DNA from: Rhodocyclaceae bacterium
GTDB taxonomy: Bacteria; Pseudomonadota; Gammaproteobacteria; Burkholderiales; Rhodocyclaceae
NCBI GenBank assembly: GCA_016704145.1
Contig: JADJAS010000005.1
Span: 124,001 to 188,000, forward strand
Direction: 5' to 3'
DNA: 64,000 nt
Shown piece by piece: positions 35,229 through 47,116 of this stretch. Below the pieces are notes generated by a model. That model was given only the letters and a program-made list of their open reading frames with translations, had not been told where the DNA came from and searched no databases. The number at the start of each line of letters is the position of its first letter. Within the stretch, counting starts at the first letter, position 1. The position numbers and the translations under genes were made by a program.

Positions 35229-37478
35229 TCAGTCCGGCACCGACAGCAATGGCAGGTCGAAGTCGAACGTGCTGCCGGCGCCTTCCCGGCTCATCACGCG
35301 AATATCGCCGCCCATCAACTCGGCAAGACGCTTGCTGATGGCCAGGCCAAGACCGGTGCCGCCGAAGCGGCGCGAGGTGGAACCGTCGGCCTGCTCGAAG
35401 GGCTTGAACAACCGGGCCATCTGGTCCGCCGACATGCCGATGCCGGTGTCGGCAACGCGAAACACCAGGCGATCGCCCCGGCGGGACACGGCCAGTTCAA
35501 CGCGACCAGCATCGGTGAACTTGATCGCGTTGGCCAGCAGGTTCAGCAACACCTGGCCGATGCGCAACGCATCCCCCATGCAGGCGGCGGGCAGGTCGTC
35601 GGCCAGATCGATGGTGAATTCCAGATCGCGGGCCTGGGCGCGATCGCGCACGACATCGGCCGCCTGACGGACAACATCGGCGATGCGCACCGGGCTGCGC
35701 TCGACATTAAGCTTGCCCGCCTCGATTTTCGAGAAGTCGAGAATGTCGTTGATCACGCCGAGCAGCAGATTGCCCGAGGCAAGAATCTTTTCGAAGGCAT
35801 GCCGCGCCTTCTCGCTGTCGCCGTGGTTGCGGTGACCGATCTGCGCGAAGCCGAGCACGCCGTTGAGCGGGGTACGGATTTCGTGACTCATGTTGGCGAG
35901 AAACACGCGGCGCGAATGCGCCAGCGTTTCCGCCGCCAGCACCGCCTTTTCCCGCGCCAGCGCCAGCGCGCGCTGCTCGCTCATGTCGACGAAGCTGATC
36001 ACCGCCCCGGACACTTCGCCATGCTTGACCATGGGATGCACCGAATACAACACCGGCAGGGGTCGGCCGGCGGCGGTCCAATACACCTCGTCATCCACCC
36101 GCCTCTCCTCGCCGGAACGCAGGGTGCCATGGCAAGGACACTCGCCGACCGGATAGGGGCTGCCATCGGCGCGGCTGTGATGGAAGAGGGCATGCCCATC
36201 CTTACCGACGGCCTGTTCCGGCGTGTAGCCAAGCATGGCGCCCGCCGCCGGATTCATGAAGGTGATGACACCGTGGCGATCGACGCCGTAGAGGCCGTCG
36301 CCGCTGGAGGCGAGGATGAGACTAGCCCGGGCCTCCGTCTCCAGCAGTTCCTCGGTGCGGCGCGCCACCAGCTCCTCGAGATGCTGGCGGTGCTGCTCCA
36401 GTTCGGCCTCGACGCGCTTGCGCTCGGTGATGTCGTCGTAGATGCCCAGAATACCGATGGTTTCGCCATCTTCGTTGCGCAACGGCACCTTGGAGGTGCG
36501 CAGCCATATCTTCCGGCCATCCGGCGTGGTTTGCGGCTCCTCGTAGGACAGCCGGGCGATGCCGGAATCCATCACCGACCGGTCGTCGGCGCGGTAGGAA
36601 TCGGCCTGTTCGGCCCAGCCCATCTGGTAGTCGTCGCGGCCGATCACCTCCCTTGGCCCGGACTTGCCGGCGTCGTGGGCAAACACCGGGTTGCAGCCGA
36701 GATAACACAAGTGACGATCCTTCCAGAACACCCGGATCGGCGCCGTGTCGACGATGGCCCGCAACAGCCCGTGCGACTCAACGAGGGCGCTTGCGGAACG
36801 CTTGAGCTCGGAGATGTCCCGACCGATCACCACCAGCGCCTGGCGGCGGCCATCCGGTTCGAACAGGGGCACCTTGATGACGTCGAGCTGGAGGTGCCCG
36901 CCTTCGCCATCGGGAATCGATTCCTCGTCGCGGCGCAGGGTGCCGGCCTGCCAGGCGGCTTCGTCACTGGCCCGGCAGGATGCCAGCACCGCGGCAAAGT
37001 GCGGATTGGCCGCCGCGATTTCGGCGTCGGTCGCCCCGCGCCACGGCGTTTGTTCGGCGCCGAGCAAGCGCAGGCAGACCTGGTTGGCCACCTGCCAGCG
37101 CCCTTCGCCATCCTTGAACTGGATCGCGTCCGGTACCGCGTCGATCAAGGTGCGCAAGCGCGCCTCGCTCTCGACCAGGGCCTGGTTCAGCCGGCGCTCG
37201 GTTTCGGCGAGCCGGCCCGCCAGCAGTTCCTCGTGCTGTTTCGCCAGCAGGTCGACCAGTTGGTTGAGCAGGGCCAGGCTGAGCGGCGCGACGATCGCGG
37301 CGGTGACCATCCCCGTCAGCAGGTAATCGCCGCTGACCCTGCCCTGAAGCAGCAGGCTCATCATCGAGACGATCAGCACGGCCGCGAGCACCGTGACCGC
37401 GGTGACCAACGCCCTCAGCCGCCACCCCTTCAGGCGCAGCAGCAGGGCGATCGGCGCGGAATACGAGGGGACGCTCAT
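35229..37478 (-). CDS. Multi-PAS hybrid-less sensor histidine kinase
   Basis: The 749-residue product has two TM segments (about 22-43 and 53-75), three PAS domains (from ~110, ~235 and ~390), a HisKA H-box (NMSHEIRTPLNGVLGF) and a HATPase domain (NLLANAIKF, DTGIGM, GGTGLGL). There is no receiver domain and no adjacent regulator, so its partner is elsewhere. The third PAS carries HHSRADGSPYPVGECPCHG, a common PAS variant. The chosen start MSVPSYSAPIALL is the ATG at 37478. The frame is open further but shadows aroG. It is convergent with mfd, 9 bp apart. Confidence 0.85.
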   Translation of the reverse strand: MSVPSYSAPIALLLRLKGWRLRALVTAVTVLAAVLIVSMMSLLLQGRVSGDYLLTGMVTAAIVAPLSLALLNQLVDLLAKQHEELLAGRLAETERRLNQALVESEARLRTLIDAVPDAIQFKDGEGRWQVANQVCLRLLGAEQTPWRGATDAEIAAANPHFAAVLASCRASDEAAWQAGTLRRDEESIPDGEGGHLQLDVIKVPLFEPDGRRQALVVIGRDISELKRSASALVESHGLLRAIVDTAPIRVFWKDRHLCYLGCNPVFAHDAGKSGPREVIGRDDYQMGWAEQADSYRADDRSVMDSGIARLSYEEPQTTPDGRKIWLRTSKVPLRNEDGETIGILGIYDDITERKRVEAELEQHRQHLEELVARRTEELLETEARASLILASSGDGLYGVDRHGVITFMNPAAGAMLGYTPEQAVGKDGHALFHHSRADGSPYPVGECPCHGTLRSGEERRVDDEVYWTAAGRPLPVLYSVHPMVKHGEVSGAVISFVDMSEQRALALAREKAVLAAETLAHSRRVFLANMSHEIRTPLNGVLGFAQIGHRNHGDSEKARHAFEKILASGNLLLGVINDILDFSKIEAGKLNVERSPVRIADVVRQAADVVRDRAQARDLEFTIDLADDLPAACMGDALRIGQVLLNLLANAIKFTDAGRVELAVSRRGDRLVFRVADTGIGMSADQMARLFKPFEQADGSTSRRFGGTGLGLAISKRLAELMGGDIRVMSREGAGSTFDFDLPLLSVPD

Positions 37479-37601
37479 GAAGTCTGGTGGGTAACCATGT
37501 CGGCGCGCGGGATTATACGGCCGCGACCGGCCGACGACGCCAGTCCGGCTGCCGGGGCGGATACAATCATGGTTTTTCGCCACCGCGAGAGTCAGCCGTT
37601 C

Positions 37602-38690
37602 ATGCAGCAGACCGAAAACCTCAATATCGAAGCCTTCGACACCATGCCCACGCCGGGCGAAATCCATGCCCGGGTGCCCATCACGGAGGCGGCGGAAAAG
37701 TCAGTGGTGGCGGGACGCCGGGCGCTCGAAGCCATTCTCGACCGGCGCGACCCGCGCCTGTTCGTGGTGGTCGGGCCCTGCTCGATCCACGATCCGGTGG
37801 CCGGCCTGGACTACGCCCGGCGCCTCAAGTCGCTCGCCGACGAAGTGGCCGATACGCTGCTGCTGGTCATGCGTGTTTATTTCGAAAAGCCGCGCACCGC
37901 CACCGGCTGGAAGGGCTACATCAACGATCCGCGCCTGGACGATTCCTTTCACATCGAGGAAGGCATGCGGAAGGCGCGCGAATTCCTCATCGCCGTCAAT
38001 GAAACCGGCCTGCCGGCGGGCACCGAGGCGCTCGACCCGATCACGCCACAGTACCTCGGCGACCTGGTGGCGTGGACCGCCATCGGCGCCCGCACCGCCG
38101 AATCGCAGACGCACCGCGAAATGGCCTCCGGCCTGTCGACGCCGGTCGGTTTCAAGAACGGCACCGACGGTTCGGTCGATACCGCCATCAACGCCATTGT
38201 CTCGGCCTCGCGGCCGCACAGCTTCCTCGGCATCAACGGCGAGGGAAAGACCGCCGTGATCCGCACTCGCGGCAATCGCTACGGCCATCTGGTGCTGCGC
38301 GGCGGCGGCGATCGGCCGAACTACGACACGGTCAGCGTCGCCATGGCCGAGAAGGCGCTGGCCAAGGCCAGGCTGGCGGAGAACGTCGTCGTCGATTGCT
38401 CGCACGCCAACAGCTACAAGCGGCCCGAACTGCAACCGCTGGTGATGCAGGATTGCGTCAACCAGATCCGCGCCGGCAACCGTTCCATCGTCGGCCTGAT
38501 GATCGAAAGCTTCATCGAGGCCGGCAACCAGCCGATCCCCGAGGACCACGGCCAGCTCAAGTACGGCTGCTCGATCACCGACGCCTGCGTCGACTGGTCG
38601 ACCACCGTGCACATGATCCGCGACGCCCATGCCGCCCTCGCCACACTGCTGCCGGCCCGCCAGAACGACGTCTGCAACATACCCGCCTAG
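37602..38690 (+). CDS. aroG: 3-deoxy-7-phosphoheptulonate synthase, class I
   Basis: The 362-residue product carries VVGPCSIHDP, MRVYFEKPRTATGWKG, AIGARTAESQTHREMASGLS and the C-terminal DCSHANSYKR and KYGCSITDACVDW blocks of AroG-type DAHP synthases. It condenses PEP and erythrose-4-phosphate, the first step of aromatic synthesis. An in-frame ATG 33 bases upstream (37569) is an alternative. A TACAAT sequence at 37562 could be its -10 box. A dispersed-motif copy at 37695 is read in frame as KSVVAGRR. Confidence 0.95.
   Translation: MQQTENLNIEAFDTMPTPGEIHARVPITEAAEKSVVAGRRALEAILDRRDPRLFVVVGPCSIHDPVAGLDYARRLKSLADEVADTLLLVMRVYFEKPRTATGWKGYINDPRLDDSFHIEEGMRKAREFLIAVNETGLPAGTEALDPITPQYLGDLVAWTAIGARTAESQTHREMASGLSTPVGFKNGTDGSVDTAINAIVSASRPHSFLGINGEGKTAVIRTRGNRYGHLVLRGGGDRPNYDTVSVAMAEKALAKARLAENVVVDCSHANSYKRPELQPLVMQDCVNQIRAGNRSIVGLMIESFIEAGNQPIPEDHGQLKYGCSITDACVDWSTTVHMIRDAHAALATLLPARQNDVCNIPA
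37695..37721 (+). repeat. Dispersed motif copy inside aroG
   Basis: GAAAAGTCAGTGGTGGCGGG + ACGCCGG, sense strand, encoding KSVVAGRR without breaking the reading frame. Confidence 0.5.
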
Positions 38691-38700
38691 GACTCGCCTC

Positions 38701-39930
38701 ATGCCACTCGTCAAACCCTTCCGTGGTCTGCGCCCGGCCACCGCCCGCGCTGCCGATGTCGCCGCGCCCCCCTACGACGTGCTGTCGACCGACGAAGCCC
38801 GGGGGCGGGCCGCCGGCAAGCCCTGGTCCTTCCTGCACATCTCCAAGCCCGAGATCGACCTGCCCGCCGATACCGACCCCTACGCGCCGGCCGTCTACGC
38901 CAAGGCGGTCGAGAACCTGGAAAAGATGATGCAGGCAGGCATCCTGCATCGCGATGGTCAGCCGTCGTACTACGCCTATCGGCTCGAGATGGGCGCGCAT
39001 GTCCAGACCGGCTTTGTCGCGGCGGCCTCGGTGGCGGCCTACGACGCCGGCCGCATCAAGAAGCATGAGTTCACCCGGCCGGACAAGGAAGACGACCGTG
39101 TGCGCCAGATCGACGCGCTCAACGCCCAGACCGGGCCGGTACTGCTCGCCTATCCGGCGTCCCCCGCCGCCGATGCGCTGCTGGCGAAAGTCAGCCGTGG
39201 CGACACGGCGGCCGAGGTCACGGCCGACGACGGTATCCGTCACACGATCTGGGTCGTGGACGACGAGGCGACCATCGCCGCGATCACCGCCGCCTTCGAA
39301 GCCATGCCGGCGCTCTACATCGCCGACGGCCACCACCGCTCCGCCGCCGCCTCGCGCGTCGCGACGGCACGCCGCAAGCCGGAGCTGGAACAGGCCAGCG
39401 ACTATTTCCTCGCCGTGATCTTCCCCCATCACCAGATGAAGATCATGGACTACAACCGCGTGGTGAAGGATCTGAACGGACTGACCGCCGACGATTTCCT
39501 CGCCAGGGTCGCCGCCGCCTATGCGGTGACGCCGGCCCGCGGCCAGGTGAAACCCTCGTGTCCGGGCGAAGTCGGCCTCTACCTTGGCGGCGGACGCTGG
39601 TACCGGCTCAACATCGATCCGAAGCTGTTCGTCAGCGATCCGGTGGCCCGGCTCGATGTCAGCCTGCTTTCCGACCACGTGCTCGGGCCGGTCCTCGGCA
39701 TCGCGGATTTGCGCCGCGACAAGCGCATCGACTTCGTCGGGGGCATCCGTGGCCTAGGCGAACTCGAAAGACGCGTCGACAGCGGCGAAATGGCCGCCGC
39801 CTTCGCCATGCATCCGACCAGCCTCAAGGACCTGATGGCCGTGGCCGACGCCGGCCAGGTCATGCCGCCCAAGTCGACCTGGTTCGAGCCGAAGCTGGCC
39901 GACGGACTGGTTTCGCACGTTCTCGATTGA
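38701..39930 (+). CDS. DUF1015 family protein
   Basis: The 409-residue product starts MPLVKPFRGLRPATARAADV and contains the DUF1015 signatures AAPPYDVLS, IKKHEFTRPDKEDDR and IADGHHRSAAA. The family is widespread, but its biochemical role is not settled as far as I know. It lies 10 bp after aroG and 11 bp before the hydratase gene, so the three form an operon. A dispersed-motif copy at 39186-39211 is read in frame as KVSRGDTAA. Confidence 0.88.
   Translation: MPLVKPFRGLRPATARAADVAAPPYDVLSTDEARGRAAGKPWSFLHISKPEIDLPADTDPYAPAVYAKAVENLEKMMQAGILHRDGQPSYYAYRLEMGAHVQTGFVAAASVAAYDAGRIKKHEFTRPDKEDDRVRQIDALNAQTGPVLLAYPASPAADALLAKVSRGDTAAEVTADDGIRHTIWVVDDEATIAAITAAFEAMPALYIADGHHRSAAASRVATARRKPELEQASDYFLAVIFPHHQMKIMDYNRVVKDLNGLTADDFLARVAAAYAVTPARGQVKPSCPGEVGLYLGGGRWYRLNIDPKLFVSDPVARLDVSLLSDHVLGPVLGIADLRRDKRIDFVGGIRGLGELERRVDSGEMAAAFAMHPTSLKDLMAVADAGQVMPPKSTWFEPKLADGLVSHVLD
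39186..39211 (+). repeat. Dispersed motif copy inside the DUF1015 gene
   Basis: GAAAGTCAGCCGTGGCGACA + CGGCGG, sense strand, in frame. Confidence 0.55.
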
Positions 39931-39941
39931 CGGGCCACGTC

Positions 39942-40718
39942 ATGCCTTACCAATTCATCATCGCCGATAAGCACGGCAAGGTCGGCCTGATCACGCTCAA
40001 CCGCCCCCAGCAACTCAACGCCCTGTGCGATGCGCTGATCGACGAACTCGGCGCAGCGCTGGCCGCCTTCGAAGCCGACGAAACCGTCGGCAGCATGGTC
40101 ATCACCGGCTCACCGAAAGCCTTCGCCGCCGGTGCCGACATCACGGCGATGAAGGACTGGAGCTACATGGACGTCTACCAGCCCGACTACCTCGGCCCCA
40201 ACTGGGCGCGCATCCGCAACTGTCGCAAGCCGGTGATCGCCGCGGTGGCCGGCTACGCGCTCGGCGGCGGCTGCGAGTTGGCGATGAGCTGCGACATGAT
40301 CTTCGCCGCCGACACGGCGAAGTTTGGCCAACCGGAAATCAAGCTCGGCGTGCTGCCCGGCGCCGGCGGCACCCAGCGCCTGCCCCGCGCCATCGGCAAG
40401 GCCAAGGCCATGGACATGTGCCTGACCGCACGCATGATGGACGCGAAGGAAGCAGAACAGGCCGGCCTGGTGGCGCGGGTGATTGCCGCCGATCAACTGA
40501 TCGAGGAGACGCTGGCGGCGGCCGAAACCATCGCCGGCTATTCGTTACCGGTGATCATGATGATCAAGGAGGCGATCAACCGCGCCTACGAGATGCCGCT
40601 CGGCGAGGGGCTGCTCTACGAGCGGCGGGTGTTCCAGGCCGCCTTCGCGCTGGCAGACCGGAAGGAAGGCATGGCGGCCTTCGTCGAGAAACGCCAGCCG
40701 GCCTTCAAGAACCGCTGA
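39942..40718 (+). CDS. Enoyl-CoA hydratase
   Basis: The 258-residue product is a crotonase-fold hydratase. AFAAGADITAM forms the first oxyanion loop. GYALGGGCELAMSCD holds the second oxyanion glycine and the first catalytic glutamate region. PEIKLGVLPGAGGTQRL holds the second. Both acid/base positions expected in hydratases seem present. The start is the ATG at 39942. Upstream frames are shadows of the DUF1015 gene. It probably acts in fatty-acid or aromatic-acid beta-oxidation. Confidence 0.92.
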   Translation: MPYQFIIADKHGKVGLITLNRPQQLNALCDALIDELGAALAAFEADETVGSMVITGSPKAFAAGADITAMKDWSYMDVYQPDYLGPNWARIRNCRKPVIAAVAGYALGGGCELAMSCDMIFAADTAKFGQPEIKLGVLPGAGGTQRLPRAIGKAKAMDMCLTARMMDAKEAEQAGLVARVIAADQLIEETLAAAETIAGYSLPVIMMIKEAINRAYEMPLGEGLLYERRVFQAAFALADRKEGMAAFVEKRQPAFKNR

Positions 40719-40742
40719 TAGTCAGCCGTGGCGACACGCCGC
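40718..40742 (+). repeat. Dispersed motif copy between convergent genes
   Basis: ATAGTCAGCCGTGGCGACAC + GCCGC begins at the hydratase stop and fills the gap to the convergent purA stop. It may serve as a bidirectional terminator-like hairpin. Confidence 0.6.
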
Positions 40743-40743
40743 C

Positions 40744-43210
<2,467 letters not shown>

Positions 43211-43214
<4 letters not shown>

Positions 43215-43399
43215 GGCCGGAACACTGCCATGACCAGCAGACCGATCAGAATGGAAGTCAGACCGATGAAGCGGATCTGGCCGTCGGTTAGCTCGGTGAC
43301 GCGCCGAAATGTTTCACGCCAGACGCGCGGTGCGATGAACGGCAACAGCCCCTCGATGACCAGCATGAGCGCGAACGCCACCAACAGCGAAGATGTCAT
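43211..43399 (-). CDS. DUF2065 (YjeT-like) membrane protein
   Basis: The 62-residue product has two hydrophobic helices ([20 protein letters not shown] and the C-terminal [17 protein letters not shown]). It matches the DUF2065 family, which sits after hflC in many proteobacteria. Its function is unknown. Confidence 0.88.
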
Positions 43400-43411
43400 C
43401 GGCCCGAAACC

Positions 43412-44311
43412 CTACTTCTTGGCTTCGCCGCCACGCCCTGCGTTCTTCAAGTACTTGAAGAAGTCGGAATTGGGCTCGATCACCATCAGGTCATGCTTGT
43501 TCCGGAACGAACCACGATAGGCCTCGAGGCTGCGATAGAAGGCGTAGAACTCGGGGTTCTGACCGAAGGCCGAGCCGTAGATGGCCGCAGCCTTGGCATC
43601 CCCCTCGCCCTTGATCTTCTGCGCTTCCCGATAGGCTTCGGCGACGATCACTTCCCGCTGCCGATCGGCGTCGGCCTTGATCTTCTCTGCCTCGGCGGCG
43701 CCCTGCGAGCGCAACTCATTGGCGACGCGCTTGCGCTCGGTTTCCATGCGGCGATAGACCGCCTCGGAGACTTCCGCCGGCAGATCAACCCGCTTCAGGC
43801 GGACATCGATGATCTCGACGCCCATCGCGCGCATGTCGGCGTCGGCCTTCTTCTGCACGTCGGCCACGATCTTGTCGCGCGCGCCCGACACCACATCGTG
43901 CACGGTGCGCTTGCCGAATTCCTCGCGCAGCCCGGAATTGACAGTCTGGGCCAGGCGCGTCTTGGCGACCATCTCGTCGCCACCGACTGAAATGTAATAA
44001 AGCTTGACGTCGTCGATGCGCCATTTGACAAACGAGTCGACCAGCACGGGCTTCTTCTCTGCGGTCAGGAACCGCTCGGGCTCGGCCGAATCCAGGGTCA
44101 GGATGCGCTTGTCGAAAAAGCGGACGTTCTGGATCATCGGCCATTTAAAAGACAATCCGGGTTCGCGGATCACCTCCTTGACTTCGCCCAACTGAAAGAC
44201 GATGGCGTACTGGCGCTGATCGACGGTGAACAGACTGGCGGCCAGCAGGATCAGCAGGCCGGCGATCAGTGCTCCCGCGAACGGCAAACGACTGGATGGC
44301 ATGGCGGTCAT
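43412..44311 (-). CDS. hflC: HflC, FtsH protease modulator
   Basis: The 299-residue product has one N-terminal TM helix, then an SPFH/band-7 domain (YAIVFQLGEVKEVIREPGL) and a long charged coiled-coil region. With HflK it forms the cage around FtsH in the inner membrane. It starts just after the hflK stop. A second in-frame ATG three codons later is possible. Confidence 0.95.
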   Translation of the reverse strand: MTAMPSSRLPFAGALIAGLLILLAASLFTVDQRQYAIVFQLGEVKEVIREPGLSFKWPMIQNVRFFDKRILTLDSAEPERFLTAEKKPVLVDSFVKWRIDDVKLYYISVGGDEMVAKTRLAQTVNSGLREEFGKRTVHDVVSGARDKIVADVQKKADADMRAMGVEIIDVRLKRVDLPAEVSEAVYRRMETERKRVANELRSQGAAEAEKIKADADRQREVIVAEAYREAQKIKGEGDAKAAAIYGSAFGQNPEFYAFYRSLEAYRGSFRNKHDLMVIEPNSDFFKYLKNAGRGGEAKK

Positions 44312-44312
44312 C

Positions 44313-45560
44313 TCAACGCTCCCCCCGCTCGCGCGACAGATAACGACCGCCCCGCTCGACGCCGGGCGTCTTTTCCAGTTGCGGCGGCACCTCGTTGGAT
44401 ACCGGCGCGCCGGCCGCGGCGGGCGCGGCGGGCAGCTCCGCCGCCACCGCCGCCTGTGCCGCCGTGGACTGCATCAGCTTGTCGAGCGGCAGGTACAGCA
44501 GGTTGCCGGCACCCTTGGCATCGACCATGACCTTGCTGGTGCTGGCATAGACCTGTTGCACCGTCTCGAGGTAGAGCCGCTGCCTTGTCACTTCCGGCGC
44601 CTTGGTGTACTCGACCAGGACCTGCTTGAAACGCGAAGCATCACCCTCGGCGGTAGCAATGATTCGCGCACGGTAGCCTTCGGATTCCTGCTGCAGGCGC
44701 GAAGCGGCACCCTGGGCACGCGGAATGACGTCGTTGGCGTAGGCCTGCCCCTCGTTCTTCTGCCGTTCGCGATCCTGGCCGGCCTTGACGGCGTCATCGA
44801 AGGCCGCCTGCACCTGCTCGGGAGGCTGCGTACTTTGCATCGACACCGAGCGAATCTGGATGCCCGTGTCGTAGCGATCGAGAATGTCCTGAATCAGCTT
44901 CTGCGTGCTGGCCGCGATGACGTCGCGCCCCTCGTAGAGCACGAAGTCCATCTTGCTCTTGCCGACAATCTCGCGGATCGCTGTTTCCGCCGCCTGGATG
45001 ACGGCATCGTCCGGATGCCGGTTCTTGAACAGGTAGGCCTGGACATCCTTGAGCAGGTATTGCACTGCAAACTGGACGCTAACGATGTTTTCGTCATCGG
45101 TCAGCATCAGTGCCTCCTTGGGCACCTTGTTCTTTTCGGAACCGCGATAACCGACCTCGACGGTGCGCACACCGGTCAGATTGACGGTCTCGTGGCTCTG
45201 GATGGGCCAGGGCAAGCGCCAGCGCAAGCCGGGGTCGGTGGTCTCCCGGTAGCTGCCGAATTGGAGCACCACGCCGCGCTGGCTGGCATCGACGATGTAG
45301 AAGCCGCTGGCCAGCCATGCCAGCGCAACCAGCCCCAGCAGCACGCCGATGCCGCCGCCGAACTGGCGTGGCGAAAGGCTCGGCAGGCGCGGGCCGCCGC
45401 CATCGCCGCCGCCATCGCCGCCGCCCCCCTTGCGACCGAACAGGCCCGCCAGGCGGCGATTGACGTCGCGCCACAATTCGTCGAGGTCGGGCGGGCCCTG
45501 ATTGCCGCCCTTCTTGCCGCCGCCGGGGTTGTTGCCCCAGCCGTGATCATTGAGTGACAT
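44313..45560 (-). CDS. hflK: HflK, FtsH protease modulator
   Basis: The 415-residue product starts MSLNDHGWGNNPGGGKKGG, with a glycine-rich cytosolic N-terminus. One TM helix follows (~78-98), then the band-7 domain (RGVVLQFGSYRETTDPGLRW) and a coiled coil. It partners with HflC. The 62 extra codons of open frame upstream lack any family match. Confidence 0.95.
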   Translation of the reverse strand: MSLNDHGWGNNPGGGKKGGNQGPPDLDELWRDVNRRLAGLFGRKGGGGDGGGDGGGPRLPSLSPRQFGGGIGVLLGLVALAWLASGFYIVDASQRGVVLQFGSYRETTDPGLRWRLPWPIQSHETVNLTGVRTVEVGYRGSEKNKVPKEALMLTDDENIVSVQFAVQYLLKDVQAYLFKNRHPDDAVIQAAETAIREIVGKSKMDFVLYEGRDVIAASTQKLIQDILDRYDTGIQIRSVSMQSTQPPEQVQAAFDDAVKAGQDRERQKNEGQAYANDVIPRAQGAASRLQQESEGYRARIIATAEGDASRFKQVLVEYTKAPEVTRQRLYLETVQQVYASTSKVMVDAKGAGNLLYLPLDKLMQSTAAQAAVAAELPAAPAAAGAPVSNEVPPQLEKTPGVERGGRYLSRERGER

Positions 45561-45651
45561 GAGGATGCCAGCAATCATGTTTGAGTCGTCACCATCGTCG
45601 CAAGGAAATTCTAGGGAAGGTCCGGGGTATTCCGACAGGTCATCCGCAAAT

Positions 45652-46770
45652 TCAAGCGGACGCCAACCGTGCCTGACACGCGTGTTCACGGGCCGCCGCG
45701 GCCAGCGCGTCGCGCAGAAGGTCGAGGCCCGCACCCGTGCGGGCACTCAAGCGAACGCGCGCGATATTACCACAGTCGTCATGCTCGACCCCGGGCTCGA
45801 CGCCGGTCGCGTCAATCTTGTTCCAGACCACGAGTTGCGGCACCGCGCCAGCGCCGATCTCCTCCAGCACGGCCGCCACGGCCGCCATCTGTTGATCCCG
45901 GTCAGCGCTGGCGGAATCGACGACATGCAGCAGTAGGTCGGCATGCGCGGTTTCCTCGAGCGTGGCGCGGAAAGCCGCGACCAAGGCATGCGGAAGGTCG
46001 CGAATGAAACCGACGGTGTCAGAGACGACGATCTGCCCGGCACCTTCGACGAATACCCGTCTCGACGTCGTGTCGAGCGTGGCGAACAACTGGTCGGCGG
46101 CATAGGCGCCCGCCTTGGTCAAGGCGTTGAACAGCGTGCTCTTGCCGGCGTTGGTGTAGCCCACCAGCGATACCGCCAGCACTTCGCCGCGCACCCTGGC
46201 GCGCCGGCGCACCGCACGCTGACGCGCCAGTTGCTTGAGCCGGTCCTTGAGCACGGCCACGCGCTTGCCGAGCAGCCGGCGGTCGGTTTCCAGCTGTTTC
46301 TCACCCGGCCCGCGCAGACCGATGCCACCCTTCTGCCGCTCAAGATGCGTCCAGCCGCGCACCAGCCTGGTGGCTAGATGCTGCAACTGCGCCAGTTCGA
46401 CTTGCAGGCGGCCTTCGTGACTGCGCGCTCGCAGCGCGAAGATGTCGAGGATCAGGCTGCTGCGGTCCACCACGCGCCGCTCCAGGGCCTTCTCCAGGTT
46501 GCGCTGCTGGCCAGGCGCCAACTCGTGATTGAAGACGACCAGATCGGCCTCGTGAAGACGCGCGGCATCGGCGATCTCGACGACCTTGCCCTTGCCGGCG
46601 AAGGTGGCGGAATCGGGCGCCGAACGCCGACCGGACACCACCCCCAGCGGACGCGCTCCGGCACTGGTCACCAGCAGACGGAATTCCTCCAGCCGTTCGG
46701 CGAAGTCGTCTTCGCCGAAATCGAGCTGCACCAGAATGGCGTTTTCGCCGGTGGCGGGCCGATCAAACAC
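45652..46770 (-). CDS. hflX: Ribosome-associated GTPase HflX
   Basis: The 372-residue product has the HflX-specific N-terminal domain, GGIGLRGPGEKQLETDRR, and the G domain (G1 VGYTNAGKST, G3 DTVGFIRDLP, G4 NKID). It splits stalled ribosomes under stress. It is placed after hfq in the conserved hfq-hflX-hflK-hflC order. Confidence 0.95.
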   Translation of the reverse strand: MFDRPATGENAILVQLDFGEDDFAERLEEFRLLVTSAGARPLGVVSGRRSAPDSATFAGKGKVVEIADAARLHEADLVVFNHELAPGQQRNLEKALERRVVDRSSLILDIFALRARSHEGRLQVELAQLQHLATRLVRGWTHLERQKGGIGLRGPGEKQLETDRRLLGKRVAVLKDRLKQLARQRAVRRRARVRGEVLAVSLVGYTNAGKSTLFNALTKAGAYAADQLFATLDTTSRRVFVEGAGQIVVSDTVGFIRDLPHALVAAFRATLEETAHADLLLHVVDSASADRDQQMAAVAAVLEEIGAGAVPQLVVWNKIDATGVEPGVEHDDCGNIARVRLSARTGAGLDLLRDALAAAAREHACQARLASA

Positions 46771-46797
46771 GGTCCCGCTCCACCGGATGACATCGGA

Positions 46798-47034
46798 TCA
46801 CTCGCCGCCGCTGTCCTGGGCGAAGTTGACCGGCCGTGCTGGCACGACGGTGGAAATGGCATGCTTGTACACCATCTGCGTCACCGTGTTCTTCAGCAAC
46901 ACGACGTACTGGTCGAATGACTCGACCTGGCCTTGCAGTTTGATGCCGTTGACGAGATAAATCGACACCGGCACATGCTCCCGGCGCAATGCGTTCAGAA
47001 ACGGGTCTTGTAGCATCTGCCCTTTGTTGCTCAT
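46798..47034 (-). CDS. hfq: RNA chaperone Hfq
   Basis: The 78-residue product has the Sm1 ([19 protein letters not shown]) and Sm2 (YKHAIS) motifs and a short acidic tail. It forms hexamers that pair small RNAs with mRNAs. It lies 27 bp upstream of hflX. Confidence 0.97.
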   Translation of the reverse strand: MSNKGQMLQDPFLNALRREHVPVSIYLVNGIKLQGQVESFDQYVVLLKNTVTQMVYKHAISTVVPARPVNFAQDSGGE

Positions 47035-47116
47035 GTTGGTCCTCGGCTCTGGTTATCGAAAAGCGAATGTACTTGATTTTGCCGCCGCATGCCAGCCGAC
47101 TCCGGCGGGCGACGCC

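Noticed and set aside
35799..37601. Long plus-strand extension upstream of aroG
   Set aside because: Antisense to the PAS histidine kinase. DAHP synthase homology begins only at about 37602.
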